Counted from the first letter of the stretch, positions 19,001-30,346 are shown. The stretch: 64,000 nucleotides of DNA from Lamellibrachia satsuma (GCA_033239005.1 BSQZ01000025.1:8541501-8605500); one strand, 5' to 3'. Made by a program: numbers and translations. Notes: generated by a model from the sequence alone, not told the origin.

Positions 19001-22000
19001 ACTTGCGTTTGTTGTCAGTGCGTCATTCCACATCACTTTCTTACTTTCATGTGTTGTCAGTGCATCACTCCACATCACTTTCTTACTTGCATGTGTTGGT
19101 AGCAGGCCCTTAGCCAGGGACCTGTCTGCCCGTCTTGGAGATGGGCAAATGTCTGATGAAGATGGGTAAAATAAAAATTAAAAATAGGTTTTTCTTTGAA
19201 CAAGATGATATTTTTTCATAATACAATGTTTTGAACTTAGTCTTTGTGCACGCAGACGGGATTTGGCAAATGTTGTCATCGGCAGAATAGCGAATACCAC
19301 CGATCTATAAGACTGCATATTTTTAACCTTGACATCTCGTTGAAAAATTTGTGATACTGCGGCTGATCTCTATTTATTGTAATCGTGTAAGTCATTGGTT
19401 GGGAAACACGTTCATGTGGGCTTTCTCTGTGCCTATACATTGGCGCTCTCATTTGAAGAAACAATCCTGTGACCCGGATGTCGTGGGGCAAGTTCAAAAT
19501 GGCACCTGCTGAGCGAGAGTGAGTGAAAAAGATGGCGCGATATGTCAAAGCTTTTTTCGTAAACGTGAATAAGAGAAGTTCTGGCGATTGTCCCTGAACA
19601 GTCTGAAGCAGCTGTGCGTTCCACATTTGTTGTTACTGTGGCGGAGATGCACAATGTTGATGTGCCTGCCGCTAGTAACTGAGATGCACAATGTTGATGT
19701 GCCTGCCGCTAGTAACTGAGGTGCAACGTGTTGCTGTGCCTGCCGCTATTAACTGAGATGCACAGTGTTGATGTGCCTGCCGCTAGTAATGAAGATGCAC
19801 ATTGTTGATGTGCCTGCCGCTATTAACTGAGATGCACAGTGTTGATGTGCCTGCCGCTATTAACTGAGATGCACAGTGTTGATGTGCCTGCCGCTAGTAA
19901 CGAAGATGCACATTGTTGATGTGCCTGCCGCTATTAACTGAGATGCACAGTGTTGATGTGCCTGCCACTAGTAACTGAGATGCACAGTGTTGATGTGCCT
20001 GCCGCTAATAACGAAGATGCACATTGTTGATGTGCCTGCCGCTAGTAATGAAGATGCACAGTGTTGACGTGCCTGCCGTTATTAACTGAGATGCACAGTG
20101 TTGATGTGCCTGCCGCTATTAACTGAGATGCACAGTGTTGATGTGCTTGCCGCTAGTAACTGAGATGCACAGTGTTGATGTGCCTGCCGCTAGTAACTGA
20201 GATGCACAGTGTTGATGTGCCTGCCACTAGTAACTGAGATGCACAGTGTTGATGTGCCTGCCGCTAGTAACTGAGATGCACAGTGTTGATGTGCCTGCCG
20301 CTAGTAACTGAGATGCACAGTGTTGATGTGCCTGCCGCTAGTAACTGAGATGCACAGTGTTGATGTGCCTGCCGCTAGTAACTGAGATGCACAGTGTTGA
20401 TGTGCCTGCCACTAGTAACTGAGATGCAGTGTTGATGTGCCTGCCACTAGTAACTGAGATGCAGTGTTGATGTGCCTGCCACTAGTAACTGAGATGCAGT
20501 GTTGATGTGCCTGCCACTAGTAACTGAGATGCACAGTGTTGATGTGCCTGCCGCTAGTAACTGAGATGCAGTGTTGATGTGCTTGCTGCTAGTAACTGAG
20601 ATGCACAGTGTTGATGTGCCTGCCGCTAGTAACTGAGATGCACAGTGTTGATGTGCCTGCCACTAGTAACTTAGATGCACAGTGTTGATGTGCCTGTCGC
20701 TAGTAACTGAGATGCACAGTGTTGATGTGCCTGTCGCTAGTAACTTAGATGCACAGTGTTGATGTGCCTGCCGCTAGTAACTGAGATGCACAGTGTTGAT
20801 GTACTTAAGATGTTTCAACCATTACTTCCATGTTTATAATATATTTTAAATAAATCTTCAAGTTACTTTTTCATGAACCTTCATGTGTTGGCTCTTCTTT
20901 TATTATGTATAATTGACCAAAATGTATAATCGTTTTTCTATTTTTCATTATCTTGTCATGTTTTGGCGTAATTATTTTTGAGCTAAATACAAAGGCTTAA
21001 ATGTATGCAAAGTTTTTACTCCTGTGCAGGTGATAATGCCAACCTCGCAGCACAGCTAGTAACAGTTGACTGGGCAAAGACCAACTGGTCCAAATAATGT
21101 ATAATTGTTTAATCTGTATATCAACTAGCATTTGCTTGTACGTGAAAAAAAAACAGCTGGGCCAATCATTTGTCATAGATGCGAACAGCTTTTGTGGAAG
21201 CCATTTGCATGCTTAAGGGTACACTTGTCAATGCGTACAATGGTTGTCAGTGCGACATTCCACGTCACTTCCTTACTTGCATGTGTTGTCAGTGTGACAT
21301 CCCACGTCACTTCCTTACTTGCATGTGTTGTCAGTGCATCATTCCAAGTCACTTCCTTACTTGCATGTGTTGTCAGTGCGACATCCCAAGTCACTTCCTT
21401 ACTTGCATGTGTTGTCAATGTGACATCCCACGTCACTTCCTCACTTGCATGTGTTGTCAGTGCATCATTCCAAGTCACTTCCTTACTTGCATGTGTTGTC
21501 AATGCGACATCCCAAGTCACTTCCTTACTTGCGTGTGTTGTGAATGTGACATCACACGTCACTTCCTTGCATGTGTTGTCAGTGCATCATTCCACATCAC
21601 TTCTTTACTTGCATGTGTTGTCAATGCGACATCCCACGTCACTTCCTTACTTGCATGTGTTGCCAGTGCATCATTCCACATCACTTCCGGTACAAAAAGG
21701 GAATATATTGATATAAAATAGTGTCTATTATGGCACTTTTTATTCATAAAAAATCCACTAGCTCAGAACTACAGAAAGCGATGCGTTATCCTTGCACAAA
21801 TTTGTTTGGCAGAACCAATAATTGTGCCTTCTAATGCTTACTAACAGCCAATGATTTGATGATTTTAATTAGTCAAAACAAAACCAGTAGGTGTAAATAA
21901 TTGTTAAAGTAATATTTAAGCTCGTAAGAATGTGACTTAGAGAACTGGGACTAACTAATTAGTTACCGGCAAATGTGTTGATTTCTACTGATTGTAGATT

Positions 22001-25000
22001 CGGAGTTGCGTGGATCAATATGCACACATATTCATGTTCTCAGTGCAGAATATGCGCAACAACAAATTGAAGGATATCCGACAAGAATGGCGCCACAGTC
22101 GGTAAGATCCAACTACCTACGAAATGTCAGGGTTCTCCTCCCCCCAACAGTAGTTGTCTGCCAGATAATTAGCATTTAACAATTCCAACCACTAACAATC
22201 GATATGTACCAAAATAACAGTGTTTTGTTTTTTAACATGATTGTAAGAATACAGAAAATGTCTTTGGTAATTACAATAATTTCAAATGTCAGAAAGATGG
22301 GTATATTGAATATACCTCTTATATATGTATTTATATACTCATGTATGATTGCAGTGTTCGAAAATTAAGGCCTTTTTTATTGGTGGCCGCTGATTCAAAA
22401 TACTTCCCGCTGATTCAGTTGATATCGGCCCCCACCCCACCGATTTGGAGTGAATTGAGAAAGGCATAGATTTTTGCCCATGTCAGACCCAGTGGCAGTG
22501 CAGTGCCAGTGGCAGTGCAGTGCCAGTCTCATGCCAGTGGCAGTGCAGTGCCAGTGTGCATGAAACATGGCATCAAACATAATGTTACTTTCAAAATTGT
22601 AACTGTTTCACAAATAAAATTCACATTGAGACACTGGATTGTCTATTACAGTAGATAGAATGTATGCATGCTAAACGTCATGGTTCTCATCAGAGTTATT
22701 CATGAACAGTTGATTTTATTGTTTTAATACAAATACATTGCCCAGCTGTTGGCGCAGTGCCACTGATCGCTATGTCAAGTAAGTATTGAGAAGACATATT
22801 TACCACTTCTGCTGAACTTGTTTCTATTGAAGGTTCTTTTTTGGCAAGAACAAAGTGACAAGTGTGGCGCTGGGGCAGTCGACAGAGAGCGAATACAGTG
22901 ATGGGTTGCACATGCTCAGCAAACAACTATCAGGACAGACGGGGTTGTTGTTTACAAACAAGTCAAAGGATGAAGTTGTCCAGTAGGTGGATTGAATGAG
23001 TTGGACAGTTGCATGCTGCTCTTATTGTGTGACTTCTAATCTAAGATATGGTAATACCTGGATGGACTCCAGGTAATACCTGTGTGGCTGGTCTAGTTGA
23101 GGACGTCTGTGTGGACTCCAGGTAATACCTGTGTGGCTGGTCTAGTTGAGGACATCTGTGTGGACTCCAGGTAATACCTGTGTGGTTGGTCTAATTGAGG
23201 ACGTCTGTGTGGACTCCAGGTAATACCTGCATGGCTGGTCTAGTTGAGGACGTCTGTGTGGACTCCAGGTAATACCTGCATGGCTGGTCTAATTGAGGAT
23301 GTCTGTGTGGACTCCAGGTAATACCTGTGTGGCTGGTCTAGTTGAGGACATCTGGGTGGACTCCAGGTAATACCTGTGTGGCTGGTCTAGTTGAGGACAT
23401 CTGTGTGGACTCCAGGTAATACCTGTGTGGCTGGTCTAGTTGAGGACATCTGGGTGGACTCCAGGTAATACCTGTGTGGCTGGTCTAGTTGAGGACGTCT
23501 GGGTGGACTCCAGGTAACACCTGGGTGGATGGTTACTAATAGCAAGTCAAAGCAATTATTTGACTGTATCAACAATTAGTCACACATAACGGCAGATTAC
23601 AGCACCGATACAGTTGTTTGATTGTAATCATTTGACTGAAATCATTGATTTTTTTTTATGTTGGTTCAGTGTTTAACTATTTATAGTCAGATATTGTATG
23701 GCATTGTGTATTTTTGAAATGTTCCTTTCCTGGCTATGAAACCTTCACAGATTGATTGAAATTAGCAGTTGATGACGTGTTCCACATTTCTGCATAGTGA
23801 TTGCAATGAAACCATAAAGACTACAAGTTTTCAAACGGCAGACTCTTTCAAGTCTGGAAGCACTGAGATAAAATCCACGTTAAGCAAACACCTGTGCTAG
23901 TTGTTACCAATTCAGTATGTTGACTTGAGTGAGATCGTCTGTACTAGTCTAGTGTCATACCAATTTGCAGTATGACTTGATGACGGATTCTGTCGTTTTT
24001 TAAAATTTTCAGAAATCGTGAAGATTTCTTGTTCTACTTAAAATACAAATAACTCAGAAGCTATTTGTTGTAGCACTCTGAGATTGGGCTTATTCTCCTG
24101 TTACTGTAGATAGTAACACATACTATAGTTCCACATCTGTATATTAGTTCTCACACAATCTATTGAAATTGTATTTTTATGTGTGAAATTGAGCCAATGA
24201 GTTATTTTAGACCCATATTTCAATAATAAAGCATGTTAGAACACAAATAACTGTTCTTTTGATCAATCGTACACCTACATATGTAGGTATGTGAGAAGTT
24301 TGAAGGATCTTGATTAGGTTGTGAGATACTGATCTCCAAAGTTAGTGCAGACTGTACATAGTGAAGAGTGGCCTATATTTAGCAGCCAAAATGCTATGTG
24401 GCCATAGCATGGAGCTAAAGTTTAAATTTATTTGGTATATGAAAGGCAGGTACAAAGCCTGTGTAATGCACCATATTTGGATTCCCTATTTAAATGGCTT
24501 CATGTTGAAAACAATATTTCAAATAGATGTATTTTGTGTTTGTTTGTAATCAATAGATCACAACACAATATCAAATCCTGTACAGCTGATTTTACTACCT
24601 ATTCCATTTCTAGTAAGACAATTATGTAAATATAGATGTAAAATGCAAAAAAACCTTCTGAATACGTAGTTCCAGATTATAATATATGTATCTGGGTCAT
24701 TCCATGTCAGATCAACCAGTGGTCAAAATGTTTATGTCTTAAAATTTACTTAAATTTTAAACAATGACTAAGTGGCTATACTTGAGCACTTGTACAAAAG
24801 AACTAAGCATTTATATGCAAACTGTCTCTGAAATGCCTTAGTAAAATGTGAACAAGGGGTAAACGCCCAAAATCGTACCCATTATTTTTACATGTTTTCA
24901 TGTGTATGTATCTGAAATTTATTGAAAATGTAGATATATTGGTACAGATTGGTATAGGCATACAGGGTGCACAAAATTGGGGGAATGTTTTTTTATTTTA

Positions 25001-28000
25001 GAAAATGATTTCAGCAACTTGTATTTCATTGTTGCAACATCCAAATTGCAACCCTCTATTGTCAGGGCTACTGGCTGTCAGGGCTACTGGCTGTCAGGGC
25101 TACTGGCTGTCAGGGATACCGGCAATAATCTTTTAGTTTAGTAGGTATATATACTTACTATATTTTCAGAATAATTCATCTCATGACTTTCAGCACCAAA
25201 AATTAGAATGTAGGACAGTCCTATGAAAAAATAAATTACACTGCATAGTGAATAAATAATAATTTAATAAATATAAACCATACCAGATATTGTCGTCCAT
25301 TTCTTATAACTAGCAGACCAATAAAATAAAGTAATGATTTTAATAAACATTTCAATGTGAACTTTATTTGTGAAACAGTTACAAATTAACATTACATTTG
25401 ATGCTGACCTTCTGTGCGCAGTGCCCTGACCCCTGGGCCTGGCATGATTTTAATAAACATTTCAATGTGAACTTTATTTGTGAAACAGTTACAAATTAAC
25501 ATTACATTTGATGCTGACCTTTCGCGCGCAGTGCCCTGACTCCTGGGCCTGGCACAGGCAAACATATATACCATTCTCCAAATTGAAGCCTCCAAAGTTC
25601 ACTTTCACAGCCAAATATCACATCAATCAGAATGTCATGGCACATTATATTGTCAGTCGGATTGTCTGCCTCCATAGTATCACCAGTATGAAATAAATTG
25701 GCTTAATATCCTTAAAAAATGGTTGAATATACATTTCTTCATCCGCCATCTTTGTTTTGGTGTTTCTCTGGTTTGTATATTCCCCAATATACTGATGTCA
25801 TTAAATGTGAATCATCCAATAGGCATCCATGTTACAAATGCCAGGGGTTTCTTATGCATGTGCGGACTTAGCCTTGGCAGCAATCTGTTGCTGGCAAGGA
25901 AGAAGTAGTTTGTCACAATTGTATTTTATACCGAATCAGCATAGATTACCTGGTAGTACTGTAGTGTGTTTCACTAATACAGCCTCACCCAGCTGTGGCT
26001 GCTGGGATCAATCGGCGGCATGGTGCTGATAACTGAATTGGCGGCCACTGATAAAACTGCCTTAATTGTGGACACCAATTTTATTCTTGTTTTTGAGAAA
26101 TTTAGTAAAAATTATTTGCATTTGTACACGATATACCTTCAGCAAGATTAGGGCCTATTTCGTAAAACATGTTGGAAACTATGTGCTAATTGTCTGTCTT
26201 GATATAATTTCATTAATTGTTTTCCATGTATTTGCTATATTGAATTTGTATTTGTTGAAAAGTTGTTCATAGTTCAATAATGCCATTCTTAAGTATTGTG
26301 TTGTATGTTTTTAAATTAATGTAACAAGTGTTATGTTCTGCAAAATCTGGATGTAATGTCTTCAGTTGTTTACATAGTTTATCTCTATATTTCATTATCC
26401 AATTTGACTGTTTATGTCTATATTTATGGAATTTCACAACTTTAATTGGTATGTGTTTATTTTTATCTTTTCTATTTGAATTGATGTACAAGATTATAAT
26501 TTGTATCCACATTAGGGCTCTTATCCATTTTGCTATAAATGTCTGACGTATGACTATCATGTTAATAAGGCTTCGTTAGTTTCCATGTGTGTCTTCTTGT
26601 TTTTTATTGTTTGTTGTGTGTTTGTTGTGTGGTGTTTGTTGTGTGTTGCGTCTATGAAGATAAAATAGGGTTGGTGATAGGAAATTTTTTGGAGTATACT
26701 TGCTACAGCAGCACATCCAGAGGGGTCTTAGGTGTATCAGGACCCCCTAGGCAATGGAGGGGGGTCTAATACTACAGTAAAGGATACCGTATATAGGCCT
26801 ACATCGGAACCAGTGATCCCCCCCCGGTTCGTAAGTTGAGCGACATGACTATGACTGACTGAGATCCCCCTGCTAACAAGCTTGTCGGGGATTTCCAAAA
26901 AGACTGTTTTTTAAAGGATGGATTGGCGAAATACGACATTAGTGCCGGGTGATTATTTGAGGTGTTGACATTCATTTCAATATTTCCTAGATGTTATGAA
27001 GGAAAAAAGTAAAAAACTGACATGCTAGCCGCCCCAGCTACCTTAAATATAAGATTTTTAAAATCATGATTTTTTCCAACCCCGGATACAAATAATGTAA
27101 TAATAGACATATTTGTGTGATAAACATAATCAAATTGGTTTTTACTCGAAATGTAAGAATGATGTCACGTATATTGATTGTAAAATAATGCCATCACATT
27201 CATTGTTTTATAACAAAACTCAGTATTGTACTCACGTCACCTAAAATGCGTTTTCTCCATTGAAATGTTGCATTTAATGATTGGATGCCTTGCGTAGGTG
27301 GTTTACAACATTCAAAGAGCCAGACTACGCGCGGTCGGGGAATGTTGCACCCCAAACTGTGATACTGGAGGAGGGACCACTTGAAGGGTTCTCTCACTCG
27401 ATGGAGCCACAGTTGCGCCAACTTGGACTGCCAACAACGCTCAATAGAGGTGAAGATATTGTCTTTATCAGTGTACAATCAGTGTGCAATGTAACATCTC
27501 TGTCAATGCTGGGATTCCAACAGATTTTAAAAGCTTTATTTTATTTTGTATTTTTAAAATGCAACCCAGTCCTGTAAAAAAATCTATTCTTGTGCACAAT
27601 CTGTATTTGTCCTCAAGAAATGTGGTGAACTGTGGTGCCACCTGATAGGTGAAACAAATCGCTCGCCTTAGTTTAAAAATGGCAATTTATCGCTCTCTTG
27701 GTTTTTTTATAAGTGAAATGCCAATCGTCTCTGTATCACATATACATCATTGTTTCTCACAGTTTATATATTTCTCCCTCTCTCAGGTGTGTTATAGTTC
27801 TCTCTTGTAGGGGTGTTATATTTCTCTCTCATAGGGGTGTTATATTTTTCTCGCAGGTGTTGTGACACTCATTAAGCAACACCCAGTGTGCAAGATTGGT
27901 GACACGTTGACGCCAGACCAGGCGAGGATACTGGTGGGTGCAGCTCACGTTGAATACTTCCTCATTTGCTCGTCTCTCTTAAGAAAGTAAAGAAACTAAA

Positions 28001-28435
28001 TTCTCGGCTTATATGCTTTCACTTCATCAAGTATTTGTTAAATCCAATAGACTGTGTTTATTTTGAAAGCTATTCTTGTAAGTTTGAATGCATCAATCAA
28101 GCCTGTTACACTTGTAACACTGCAAAGACATTGTTTCTATATTGATGGAGCGGTCACAGGTCACAGTGATTTGTGTGTGCAGCTAAACATGGACACTTGG
28201 ACTGATCTGTCACTATCCTGTAATCAGATGTCACAAAATAGAATGTGTATAATCGGCATTGTCAATAAGCATCTACAAAATTAAAACCAGTCAGCAGTGA
28301 TTGTCCATGTCATATGTCAGGTTTCACTTCCCAGTTTGTCTACTGCAATTTGTTTATTTATAACAACTGAAATAATAAACAAGTCATGGAACTGTCTTTG
28401 TAGAAGAAGATAATTTTTTACACTTCATGTATATA

Positions 28436-28490
<55 letters not shown>

Positions 28491-30346
28491 CCCATCATTT
28501 AAAAAATTAAAACCTCATTATCAAGAGTTTGTGAGTCGTTATTTTCCCACCCATGTTCAGAAAATGTTCATTGCATGTGTTTTCCCAGATAAACAGACCC
28601 CCAGATAAACACAAGACCCCCCAGAATCTGGGGCCCAGATAAACACAAGACCCCCCAGAATCTGGGGCCCAGATAAACACAAGACCCCCCAGAATCTGGG
28701 GCCCAGATAAACACAGACAGTGAGTTGATGTGTATTTCATGGCTATTCACTCAGTCGTTTGTTTTTCTCAGAAATTGTTTGGCCACAAGATGGCTGACTT
28801 CCACGTGACGATCGAGGGATTGTGGAGTAAGAATGGCAAGTTTGACAAGATTGAGTCAAAGCCAGACGCCAGTCAGACAACGTCATTCACAGTCAAAATA
28901 AAACGTACGTATTACCAGGGTTGGCATGTAACGAAGTAAAAGTACTTTGTTACAATATTTGAGTAGTTCAAGTAATTGTAACGAAGTAGAAGTTTGACTA
29001 AATACTTTTATTTGTATCGAAGTAGTTTCATCTAAAGTAACGCGACTTTTTACTCGCACCATGTTCAATGGTGGCAGACCGATTGACCAGCTAAGGCTGT
29101 CTTGGAGCACATTTTTATAGGCAGAGCAGTTGCAAAACAATTGTCAGATGCAAGTTGTGTAATTTATATAATATTACTCATGATTTTGTTGTTATTTCTT
29201 AGTGTTGTACTTCTACTTTTACTTCAAGTACTTGTGAAAAGTAGTTTTACTTTTTACTCAAGTACTTTTTTACAAAGTACTTTTACTTTTACTCAAGTAG
29301 TTCTTAGGTGAATTAGTTTTACTTTTACTCAAGTACAAAATTAAAGTAATTCAGTCAACCCTGCATATTACAAGACATGTTGTGGATCTCAGGCATATTG
29401 ATTGTCAATGTTCTGAGCCCTAATATCTACAGGGTGCGTGTGCATGGGGCACGACATGGTCCGTGTGCACGGGACACAACAGGGTCCGTGTGTACGGGGC
29501 ACAACATGGTCCATGTGCACGGGGCATGACATGGTCCATGTGCACAGGGCAAGTCAGGGTCCGTGTGCACGGGGCACGACAGGGTCCGCGTGCACGGGGC
29601 ACGACAGGGTCCGCGTGCACGGGGCACGACAGGGTCCGTGTGCACGGGGCACAACAAGGTCTTAAAAGGGTCATATATGCTCAGTAATGCCATGTACTGT
29701 GCATTATGTATGTATCGTTATGTATAATTTTCTAGGAAACAAATTAGAATGATATATCGCTGTTGAAGAGTGAAAACAATGGAAGTCCAGTTTGATCGCC
29801 ACCATGGATGTGTCTATTCTACCATGGATGTGTCTATTCCACCATGGATGTGTCTATTCCACCATGGATGTGTCTATTCCACCATGGATGTGTCTATTCC
29901 ACCATGGATGTGTCTATTCCACCATGGATGTGTCTATTCTACCATGGATGTGTCTATTCCACCATGGATGTGTCTATTCCACCATGGATGTGTCTATTCC
30001 ACCATGGATGTGTCTATTCCACCATGGATGTGTCTATTCCACCATGGATGTGTCTATTCTACCATGGATGTGTCTATTCCACCATGGATGTGTCTATTCC
30101 ACCATGGATGTGTCTATTCTACCATGGATGTGTCTATTCCACCATGGATGTGTCTATTCCACTAACACGTGAAACTGGGCTTTCATTGTTTCAATTCCTC
30201 AAGAGATGTTGAAGAATCAAAACAATGAGTTATGCTATTTCTAGGTGCACTGTTATTTTTCAGCCTGTAAAGCCACCCCTAACGATGACACGATTGACAT
30301 CAATGATGATATGTTGGACGATGATGATGGAAGTGATGAAACGTAA
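16050..30346 (+). CDS. MRTO4: MRTO4 (Mrt4) ribosome assembly factor, complete
   Basis: Eight exons (16050-16077, 16348-16406, 21998-22101, 22833-22982, 27298-27449, 27857-27933, 28772-28904, 30264-30346) join in phase to 261 codons plus TAA. Mrt4 is a nucleolar paralogue of ribosomal protein P0. It occupies the P0 site on pre-60S rRNA and is later exchanged for P0. Signatures are the start [19 protein letters not shown], the L10-type domain with [15 protein letters not shown] and [15 protein letters not shown], the region [19 protein letters not shown], and a C-terminal insert domain with [19 protein letters not shown]. The end is acidic ([14 protein letters not shown]) as in other Mrt4 proteins, without the P0 stalk tail. 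Human MRTO4 is slightly shorter. Introns 2 and 4 are long and full of repeats. Confidence 0.95.
16348..16406 (+). CDS. MRTO4: MRTO4 exon 2
   Basis: Encodes [20 protein letters not shown]. Acceptor ttctttcag, donor GAT|gtaagt, phase 1 to 0. Confidence 0.95.
16407..17143 (+). other. MRTO4 intron 2, left unique part
   Basis: AT-rich sequence up to the left inverted repeat of the Penelope-like element. No gene or repeat recognised. Confidence 0.5.
17144..18735 (-). mobile_element. Penelope-like retroelement, truncated, with terminal inverted repeats
   Basis: On the minus strand this holds a reverse transcriptase followed by a GIY-YIG endonuclease, the diagnostic architecture of Penelope-like elements. 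The copy is bounded by a perfect 29-bp inverted repeat at 17144-17172 and 18707-18735. It lies antisense in MRTO4 intron 2. Inverted partial copies are a known habit of this class; here only the end is inverted. The N-terminal third of the polyprotein is missing. Confidence 0.9.
17217..18720 (-). pseudogene. Penelope-like RT plus GIY-YIG endonuclease, broken
   Basis: RT motifs in order: [10 protein letters not shown] and PLRPIVSS, motif [11 protein letters not shown], motif [21 protein letters not shown], motif C RYVDDTF, then AFLDTCV. The endonuclease part (17217-17585) has [25 protein letters not shown] and SEHKLNTGH, with paired cysteines. Two lesions are visible. A frameshift near 18410 falls just after FTS, where a short stretch before VTEAV is missing. 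An in-frame TAA at 17586-17588 falls after LLVHP, where a lysine is expected from related elements. The element could not encode an intact protein. Confidence 0.9.
18873..19100. repeat. 42-bp minisatellite, about 5 copies
   Basis: The unit contains TTGTCAGTGC and CCACATCACTT plus CTTACTTGC. The same unit forms a second array at 21240-21690 in this intron. Confidence 0.93.
19101..19639. other. MRTO4 intron 2, unique stretch between arrays
   Basis: Mixed-composition sequence with a few CpG-containing phrases (for example AAGATGGCGCG near 19530). The frames here resemble no protein I know. Confidence 0.45.
19640..20805. repeat. 37-bp minisatellite, about 31 copies
   Basis: The unit contains GAGATGCACAGTGTTGATGT and GCCTGCCGCTAGTAACT. 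Some copies are 35 bp through loss of a CA. Variants GCCACTAG and GCCGCTAT are distributed in blocks. Confidence 0.95.
20806..21239. other. MRTO4 intron 2, AT-rich spacer
   Basis: Unique-looking AT-rich sequence between the 37-bp and second 42-bp arrays. Confidence 0.5.
21240..21690. repeat. 42-bp minisatellite, about 10.7 copies
   Basis: Same unit family as 18873-19100. Here copies alternate between ACATCCCACGTCACTT and GCATCATTCCAAGTCACTT types. The period is 14 codons, which explains the open frames on both strands. Confidence 0.93.
21998..22101 (+). CDS. MRTO4: MRTO4 exon 3
   Basis: Encodes [14 protein letters not shown] then [17 protein letters not shown] and RHS. Acceptor gattgtag, donor CG|gtaaga, phase 0 to 2. 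It holds the P0-like rRNA-binding core. Confidence 0.95.
22102..22832 (+). other. MRTO4 intron 3
   Basis: AT-rich intron. A small cluster of the phrase CAGTGCCAGTGG is repeated at 22490-22556. Nothing else recognised. Confidence 0.6.
22833..22982 (+). CDS. MRTO4: MRTO4 exon 4
   Basis: Encodes [20 protein letters not shown] to [10 protein letters not shown]. Acceptor tattgaag. The donor is CCA|gtaggt, which yields Gln-Trp across the junction; a donor three bases later would retain a TAG stop. Confidence 0.93.
23047..23530. repeat. 49-bp minisatellite, about 10 copies
   Basis: The unit contains GGACTCCAGGTAATACCTG and GGCTGGTCTAGTTGAGGAC. Every copy has CCAG|GTAATA, a good 5' splice-site match, starting 65 bp past the true exon 4 donor. 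Confidence 0.93.
23531..25059 (+). other. MRTO4 intron 4, unique part
   Basis: AT-rich sequence without recognised genes, arrays or transposon ends. Confidence 0.45.
25060..25123. repeat. 16-bp tandem repeat, 4 copies
   Basis: Unit TGTCAGGGCTACTGGC three times, then a diverged copy. Confidence 0.93.
25334..25554. repeat. 110-bp tandem duplication
   Basis: Two adjacent copies, starting at 25334 and 25444, share the start ATGATTTTAATAAACATTTC and the end GACC-CTGGGCCTGGCA. They differ at only a few positions, so the duplication is recent. Confidence 0.93.
25555..27297 (+). other. MRTO4 intron 4, right part
   Basis: AT-rich; a T/G-rich run of GTTTGTTGTGTG phrases lies at about 26600-26650. 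No coding evidence. Confidence 0.45.
27298..27449 (+). CDS. MRTO4: MRTO4 exon 5
   Basis: Encodes [15 protein letters not shown] through [20 protein letters not shown] and GLPTTLNR. Acceptor cttgcgtag, donor AGAG|gtgaag, phase 2 to 1. Confidence 0.95.
27776..27862 (+). repeat. 24-bp repeat that copies the exon 6 acceptor
   Basis: Three imperfect upstream copies (tctcag|gtgtgttat, ttgtag|gggtgttat, tcatag|gggtgttat) lead into the true acceptor ctcgcag|GTGTTGTG. Each copy is a pyrimidine tract plus AG plus the first exon bases. Confidence 0.85.
27857..27933 (+). CDS. MRTO4: MRTO4 exon 6
   Basis: Encodes [15 protein letters not shown] and [10 protein letters not shown]. Acceptor tctcgcag, donor CTG|gtgggt, phase 1 to 0. 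Confidence 0.95.
27934..28429 (+). other. MRTO4 intron 6, left part
   Basis: Unique-looking sequence before the (TA)n run. Confidence 0.5.
28430..28485. repeat. (TA)n microsatellite
   Basis: Almost uninterrupted TA dinucleotides with one G interruption. Confidence 0.95.
28593..28712. repeat. 34-bp minisatellite, about 3.4 copies
   Basis: Unit contains CCCCCCAGAATCTGGGGCCC and AGATAAACACAAGA. The central CCCCAGAATCTGGGG is a near-palindrome. It lies 60 bp upstream of exon 7. Confidence 0.93.
28772..28904 (+). CDS. MRTO4: MRTO4 exon 7
   Basis: Encodes [18 protein letters not shown] to [11 protein letters not shown]. Acceptor tttttctcag, donor AAAC|gtacgt, phase 0 to 1. A MITE begins 11 bp into the following intron. 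Confidence 0.95.
28916..29363. mobile_element. hAT-type MITE, 448 bp
   Basis: The termini are CAGGGTTG and its complement CAACCCTG, with related AAGTAA-rich subterminal sequence. The 8-bp flanks CGTATTAC and CATATTAC differ by one base and fit a hAT target-site duplication. The interior is a low-complexity run of AAGTACTTTTACTTTT-type phrases with no coding capacity. Confidence 0.82.
29430..29656. repeat. 25-bp GC-rich minisatellite, about 9 copies
   Basis: The unit is CGTGTGCACGGGGCACGACA plus GGGTC. It is CpG-rich compared with the AT-rich surroundings. Confidence 0.95.
29802..30162. repeat. 20-bp minisatellite, 18 copies
   Basis: The unit is ACCATGGATGTGTCTATTCC with only C/T variation at the last base, so it is very young. 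Because 20 is not a multiple of 3 and the unit lacks stops, all three plus frames are open. It is intronic in MRTO4. Confidence 0.97.
30264..30346 (+). CDS. MRTO4: MRTO4 exon 8, terminal
   Basis: Two bases then [20 protein letters not shown] plus DGSDET and TAA. Acceptor atttttcag. The acidic C-terminus fits Mrt4 proteins. Confidence 0.9.

Noticed and set aside
19276..19654. Minus-strand frames of 73-116 codons near ATGGCG-like phrases
   Set aside because: No recognisable domain, no splice partners, antisense in an intron. Kept as unexplained sequence.
29420..30212. Frames in the 25-bp and 20-bp arrays
   Set aside because: Repeat by-products within the last MRTO4 intron.
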